64,000 bases of DNA, from NCBI GenBank assembly GCA_965220505.1, contig CBDCQE010000001.1:1-64000 (forward strand), read 5' to 3'. The notes beneath the pieces are model-generated. The model made no database searches. It was not told where the DNA came from and saw only the letters and a program-made list of their open reading frames with translations. The number at the start of each line of letters is the position of its first letter. Positions within the stretch are counted from its first letter, which is position 1. The translations under genes were made by a program, and so were the position numbers. The stretch comes from Bin87 sp965220505 (GTDB lineage Bacteria; Chloroflexota; Dehalococcoidia; Lucifugimonadales; UBA3495). Shown one piece after another: positions 60,463-64,000 of the stretch.

Positions 60463-60705
60463 ATGAAGCGATGGTTGGCCGTGCGCCGCTGGTGGCTTGC
60501 CGCCATGACTATCGTCCTGGTGGTCGTGCGGATTGCTATCGCCACGAGCGTCGGTTCGATAGTCTCCGGCGCGGACGGCAGAAGCGATGCGGTTGCGCTT
60601 GTAACGGCAGTGCTCGATGCTCTGGCCCTGGGGCTCGCGGTAGTGGCCTTGGTGGCTTTCGTGCAGTACGGCCGGATTTTCAGGGCCCGCGTCCCTACCG
60701 AATGA
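60463..60705 (+). CDS. Small two-helix membrane protein
   Basis: This 80-residue protein has two hydrophobic segments (WWLAAMTIVLVVVRIAIATS and VLDALALGLAVVALVAFVQY) joined by a polar loop with SGADGRSD. It lies 27 bp after the amidase gene on the same strand. No family was recognised. Confidence 0.55.
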   Translation: MKRWLAVRRWWLAAMTIVLVVVRIAIATSVGSIVSGADGRSDAVALVTAVLDALALGLAVVALVAFVQYGRIFRARVPTE

Positions 60706-60883
60706 TCTGCGACGCTCGACTGTGCGTGGACCCGTTCCCGGGTTGTGGCGGAAAGGATCGACGATAAACGTAAGTCATGGTGTGGCGAAACCGTCGCGGG
60801 TTATCGATACGGTTGAGCGTCTCGCCGCTTAATGGTAGGATACCGATGGCGATTTGTTGATTCAGATCGAGGAGGTTTTATCA

Positions 60884-62293
60884 ATGGCATACGATGACCA
60901 TGATATCGGTTTGATGGCTCATTTGATGCGACGGGCCGGCTTCGGCGCGAAATACGATGAGCTGGAGGCCCGTGCGGCCAAGGGGTACGACGCCACAGTA
61001 GACGAGCTGCTGAACCCCGAACAGCACGACCATGGGATGGACCTGGACATTGCGGAGAGGTGCTTCATCGAGTGGAGCCACCACACGCGGGGCTTGCCGG
61101 AGTACGTGGCTTTCCGGTTCATCAACTCCAGGAACCAACTGGAAGAAAAGATGTGCCTGTTCTGGCACGGCATTCTGTGCACCGCCGACAGCAAGACGCA
61201 GAGTTACCCCACGTCGTACGACGAGATCGAGATGTTCCGCCAGTACGGTATGGGAAGTTTCCGCGATCTGCTGCTGGAGATCTCCAAAGATCCGGCGATG
61301 ATCTTCTTCCTGGACAACTGTCTCAGCCACAAGGGCGCCATCAACGAGAACTACGGCCGCGAGTTGCTGGAGCTTTTCTCCATGGGCGTCGGCATGGACG
61401 GCGAGTTCAACTACACCGAGGACGACGTCAAGGAATGCGCCCGCGCGTTCACCGGCTGGACCATAGCGAATAACATTCCTGGTCAGCCCTACGGTCGCTA
61501 CTCCGCCAAGTTCGTCTACAATCCCGACGACCATGACGAAGGCACCAAGACGTTCCTGGGCGAGACGGGCAACTTCAACGGCGAGGACGTGATCGACATC
61601 ATCGCCAAGCAGCCCGCCACCGCCCGCTTCATCTCCCGCCATCTGTACAGCTACTTTGTGGCCGACGAGGCGCAGGTTCCGGCCTGGATGGATACTCCGC
61701 CCCGGGACATGGACACGATCAAGATGCTGGAGGACGAGTACTATCGCTCCGGCTACGATATCCGTTCCATGCTGCGGGTGCTGTTCCACTCCGATGCGTT
61801 CAAGAACGCCAGATTCCAGCGGGTCAAGAGCCCCATCGAGACGGTCATCGGCACGCTGCGCCTGGTGGGCGACTGGACGGAGCCCAAGCCCGGTTTCGAG
61901 TTCATCTTTGACGAGATGAAACACATGGGCCAGGAGATCTTCAACCCGCCGTCCGTAGAAGGCTGGCACACCGGCCGCGAATGGATCGATGGGGGCACGC
62001 TGGTCCACCGCATCAACTTCACCGCCGACTTCGTCGGCGACACGAAGCAGCCAGGCGTGAAGGAGATCATTGAGCGGCTGGCCGATCAGGGTCCGGCGAT
62101 TTCGCCGGAGGAAATGGTGGATACTACCTGCCTGCTGATGGGCCACTACGAGCTCGCGGATGAAACCCGCGAAATGCTGGCCAACAGCATCCGCAAGGGC
62201 GGAACGGTCAACACGGACACGGCGGAGTTCGCCGGTCGCGTGAGTGAGCTTCTCCAGATGATCGTCGCCACCAAGGAATATATCTACGCCTAG
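60884..62293 (+). CDS. DUF1800 family protein (module 2)
   Basis: The start at 60884 has GAGGAGG 8 nt upstream and gives 469 residues. It aligns with the protein at 47393 nearly end to end (IGLMAHLMRRAGFGAKYDEL, NENYGRELLELFSMGVGMDG, FLGETGNFNGEDVIDII, NPPSVEGWHTGREWIDGGT). It differs in the middle loop, where it is rich in acidic residues and histidines. No signal peptide is visible. It is followed after 125 bp, containing palindromic repeats, by the DUF1501 partner. Confidence 0.92.
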   Translation: MAYDDHDIGLMAHLMRRAGFGAKYDELEARAAKGYDATVDELLNPEQHDHGMDLDIAERCFIEWSHHTRGLPEYVAFRFINSRNQLEEKMCLFWHGILCTADSKTQSYPTSYDEIEMFRQYGMGSFRDLLLEISKDPAMIFFLDNCLSHKGAINENYGRELLELFSMGVGMDGEFNYTEDDVKECARAFTGWTIANNIPGQPYGRYSAKFVYNPDDHDEGTKTFLGETGNFNGEDVIDIIAKQPATARFISRHLYSYFVADEAQVPAWMDTPPRDMDTIKMLEDEYYRSGYDIRSMLRVLFHSDAFKNARFQRVKSPIETVIGTLRLVGDWTEPKPGFEFIFDEMKHMGQEIFNPPSVEGWHTGREWIDGGTLVHRINFTADFVGDTKQPGVKEIIERLADQGPAISPEEMVDTTCLLMGHYELADETREMLANSIRKGGTVNTDTAEFAGRVSELLQMIVATKEYIYA

Positions 62294-62306
62294 CCCCAAC
62301 CGGCCC

Positions 62307-62378
62307 CTGGATTCCGGCTTTCGCCGGAATGACAGAAATGTCCCGGAACGACGGGAAATGTCGCCGGAATGACGGGAT
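62307..62378. repeat. Palindromic dispersed repeat, copy 2, with degenerate satellites
   Basis: 62307-62333 is identical to 52832-52858. It is followed by related pieces (cccggaacgacgggaaatgt, cgccggaatgacgggat), so the unit is partly reiterated between the DUF1800 and DUF1501 genes of module 2. Confidence 0.75.
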
Positions 62379-62418
62379 AAGGCAAGACCACGCAAAACAT
62401 CCCACGGGAGGAGAAATC

Positions 62419-63555
62419 GTGACCGCTACGAAGAAAGATCCGGTCCTGGTAGTTCTGCAGATGTCGGGCGCTTTTGACGCTCTGAACACCATCATTCCCT
62501 ACAACGACCCGTTGTACAAGGACTACCGCCCCCACCTGAAGGTGGAGGTTGAGGAAGTCCTGGCCGTCGATGACAAGGTTGGGTTCCACCCGGCCATGGC
62601 CCCCATCAAGGACATGTACGACGACGGAAAGGTCGCCGTCATCCAGGGCATCGGCTATCCGAACCCCATCCGCTCCCACTTCCGCTCCATGGACATTTGG
62701 CACACCGCCGAGCCGGCGAAGATGTCCACCGAGGGTTGGCTGGGCCGCGCCATCCAGGACCTGGACCCCAACAAGGAAAACGTCCTGACCGCCGTGAACT
62801 TCGGCCGTGGCCTTCCGCGGGCCCTGGCCGCGCCTGGCGTGTCCGTTGCTTCTGTCGGCAACCTCGAGACCTACGGCGTGCTCACCGGCATCGACGGTGA
62901 GGAGCAGCGTTCGGAGGCTCTGGACATCTTCTCCCGCATGTACTCGCCGATGGTCGGCTCCGGCCCTATCAACGAATACCTGTCGCAGACCGGCCTGGAC
63001 GCCCTCAAGGGTGCAGATATCCTGCGTACCGCCCCGGAGATCTATTCCTCCAGTGTCGAGTACGGCGGGGACATGTTCTCCCAATGGGTCAAGAACGTAG
63101 CCCAGGTGCACACGGCCGGGTTCGGCACGCGCGTCCTGTACACCGGCCTGAACCCCGGCGCCTTCGACACCCACGCCAACCAGCCCACCTCCTTCGCCAA
63201 GCTGTGGGGTGAGGTCTCGCGTGCGGTCAACGACCTGTACCAGGACCTGAAAGAGCACAACGCCAACGAAGAAGTTGTCATGCTGCTCTTCACCGAGTTT
63301 GGCCGCCGCGTGCAGGAGAACGGCTCCGGCACCGACCACGGTTCTGGCAGCGTGGCGTTCGTCATCGGCGACGGCGTCAAGGGCGGCCTCTACGGCGAGT
63401 ACCCGTCCCTGGAGCCGGACAAGCTGGACGAGGGCGACCTGAAGTGGAACAACGACTTCCGGAGCACCTACGCCACCATCCTGGACAAGTGGCTGGATCT
63501 GGATGACCAGGAGATCCTGAAGGGCTCCTACGAGCAGTTCGACTTCATCAAGTAG
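62419..63555 (+). CDS. DUF1501 family protein (module 2)
   Basis: A GTG start with GGGAGGAG 6 nt upstream gives 378 residues; the longer frame from 62329 would read through the palindromic repeat. The protein (MTATKKDPVLVVLQMSGAFD) aligns throughout with the module 1 protein, including IRSHFRSMDIWHTAEPAKMS, GAFDTHANQ and LLFTEFGRRVQENGSGTDHG. The GGND of module 1 is GAFD here, so residues near the putative active site differ. No Tat or Sec signal is seen. Confidence 0.92.
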   Translation: MTATKKDPVLVVLQMSGAFDALNTIIPYNDPLYKDYRPHLKVEVEEVLAVDDKVGFHPAMAPIKDMYDDGKVAVIQGIGYPNPIRSHFRSMDIWHTAEPAKMSTEGWLGRAIQDLDPNKENVLTAVNFGRGLPRALAAPGVSVASVGNLETYGVLTGIDGEEQRSEALDIFSRMYSPMVGSGPINEYLSQTGLDALKGADILRTAPEIYSSSVEYGGDMFSQWVKNVAQVHTAGFGTRVLYTGLNPGAFDTHANQPTSFAKLWGEVSRAVNDLYQDLKEHNANEEVVMLLFTEFGRRVQENGSGTDHGSGSVAFVIGDGVKGGLYGEYPSLEPDKLDEGDLKWNNDFRSTYATILDKWLDLDDQEILKGSYEQFDFIK

Positions 63556-63600
63556 CCAACTGCAACCCCGGTCCGTTGTACCGGCAGGAACGGACGCGAA

Positions 63601-63629
63601 GTAGGGGCAGGTTACCAACCTGCCCCTAC
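63601..63629. repeat. Palindromic dispersed repeat, possible terminator
   Basis: A perfect 13-bp stem (gtaggggcaggtt / aacctgcccctac) encloses acc. It shares the gtaggggc core with 10012-10061 and 44905-44930. It lies between the DUF1501 and NHL genes. Confidence 0.8.
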
Positions 63630-63683
63630 GTTACGATTGCCGGACGGTCGGAATTCTACGGCGTGAAATTTGGAAGGTGAAAT

Positions 63684-64000
63684 ATGGTTACTGCGACTGA
63701 GATCGCGCCGGTAACGTTTCAATACAGTCATACTATTGGCCGGCAGGAAGTGCGCAGCGGCAACGGATTCTTCAACCCGGTCGCCATCACGCGCGACGAC
63801 AACGGGATGCTGTACGTGCTGAGCCGCGGCACCGAGACCCCGGCATTCTTCCCGTGCAAGCGCGTCACCGTCTTCCACCCGGACGAGGAAGAAGTGGTCG
63901 CCGAATTCGGACAGAAGATCCCGCCCGAAGACGCAGACGAAACCACCCCCAACGGTTCGTTCATGTGGCCGACCTCGGTGGCGCTGGACAGCAACGGCTA
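63684..64000 (+). CDS. NHL-repeat protein (module 2), cut by window edge
   Basis: The ATG at 63684 has GGAAGG 8 nt upstream. The visible 105 codons read MVTATEIAPVTFQYSHTIGR, GFFNPVAITRDDNGMLYVLS, then ALDSNG at the edge. They align with the start of the NHL protein at 50170 (same YSHxxGR, VLxRG, EFG and FMWPxSxAL). The rest lies outside. Position after DUF1501 repeats the module 1 order. Confidence 0.85.
   Translation, partial: MVTATEIAPVTFQYSHTIGRQEVRSGNGFFNPVAITRDDNGMLYVLSRGTETPAFFPCKRVTVFHPDEEEVVAEFGQKIPPEDADETTPNGSFMWPTSVALDSNG

Noticed and set aside
1..64000. tRNA or rRNA genes
   Set aside because: Reading both strands, no cloverleaf with a conserved T-loop or rRNA signature was recognised; a covariance-model search would be decisive.

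Overview
The window is high-GC bacterial DNA. It looks like a Chloroflexota genome, perhaps of the SAR202/Dehalococcoidia type. This is inferred from gene content (DUF1800/DUF1501/NHL modules, Rieske oxygenases, F420/flavin luciferase-like oxidoreductases, very large Calx-beta surface proteins), not from a marker gene. I saw no rRNA, tRNA or CRISPR array.

Left third (1 to about 16.2 kb): a mobile element. From the left edge it carries a large serine recombinase coupled to a ribbon-helix-helix protein, an XRE repressor overlapping an ImmA/IrrE-type peptidase gene, and a divergent operon of small helix-turn-helix proteins. After a strong bidirectional terminator come a DUF3800-like protein, a replication-relaxation protein and a membrane-anchored coupling ATPase. 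Then follow a DNA-binding protein, a zinc-finger/membrane protein, a complete IS21-type insertion (istA/istB, 12458-14760) and a regulator with four tandem XRE domains. No relaxase or type IV secretion channel was recognised, so it may be mobilizable rather than self-transmissible.

16.2-20.7 kb: a Uma2-type nuclease, a methyltransferase, a metallo-beta-lactamase-fold lipoprotein and an N-terminally truncated ISAs1 transposase.

20.7-36.8 kb: a surface-protein locus. Two secreted tandem paralogs with Calx-beta repeats share a recurring domain I cannot name. An IS4-like element sits between them, exactly where the first paralog loses its 3' part. The second, about 3,270 codons, is broken by frameshifts near 33.1-33.4 kb. 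A fibronectin-III protein follows.

36.8-40.7 kb: a low-GC accessory patch with an IS1182 remnant, an HNH plus DGQHR-like gene (candidate defence gene), and a HigB/HigA pair flanked by a 60-bp duplication of the 5' end of the next gene.

40.7-64 kb: ordinary metabolic chromosome with an Eis-like acetyltransferase, SDRs, LLM oxidoreductases, citrate synthase, a His-rich lipoprotein operon with an HEPN pair, a BenD-like dehydrogenase, two Rieske proteins and an amidase. Two copies of a DUF1800-DUF1501-NHL module bracket the degradative genes. The last NHL gene runs off the right edge. Short palindromic repeats recur between genes across the window.
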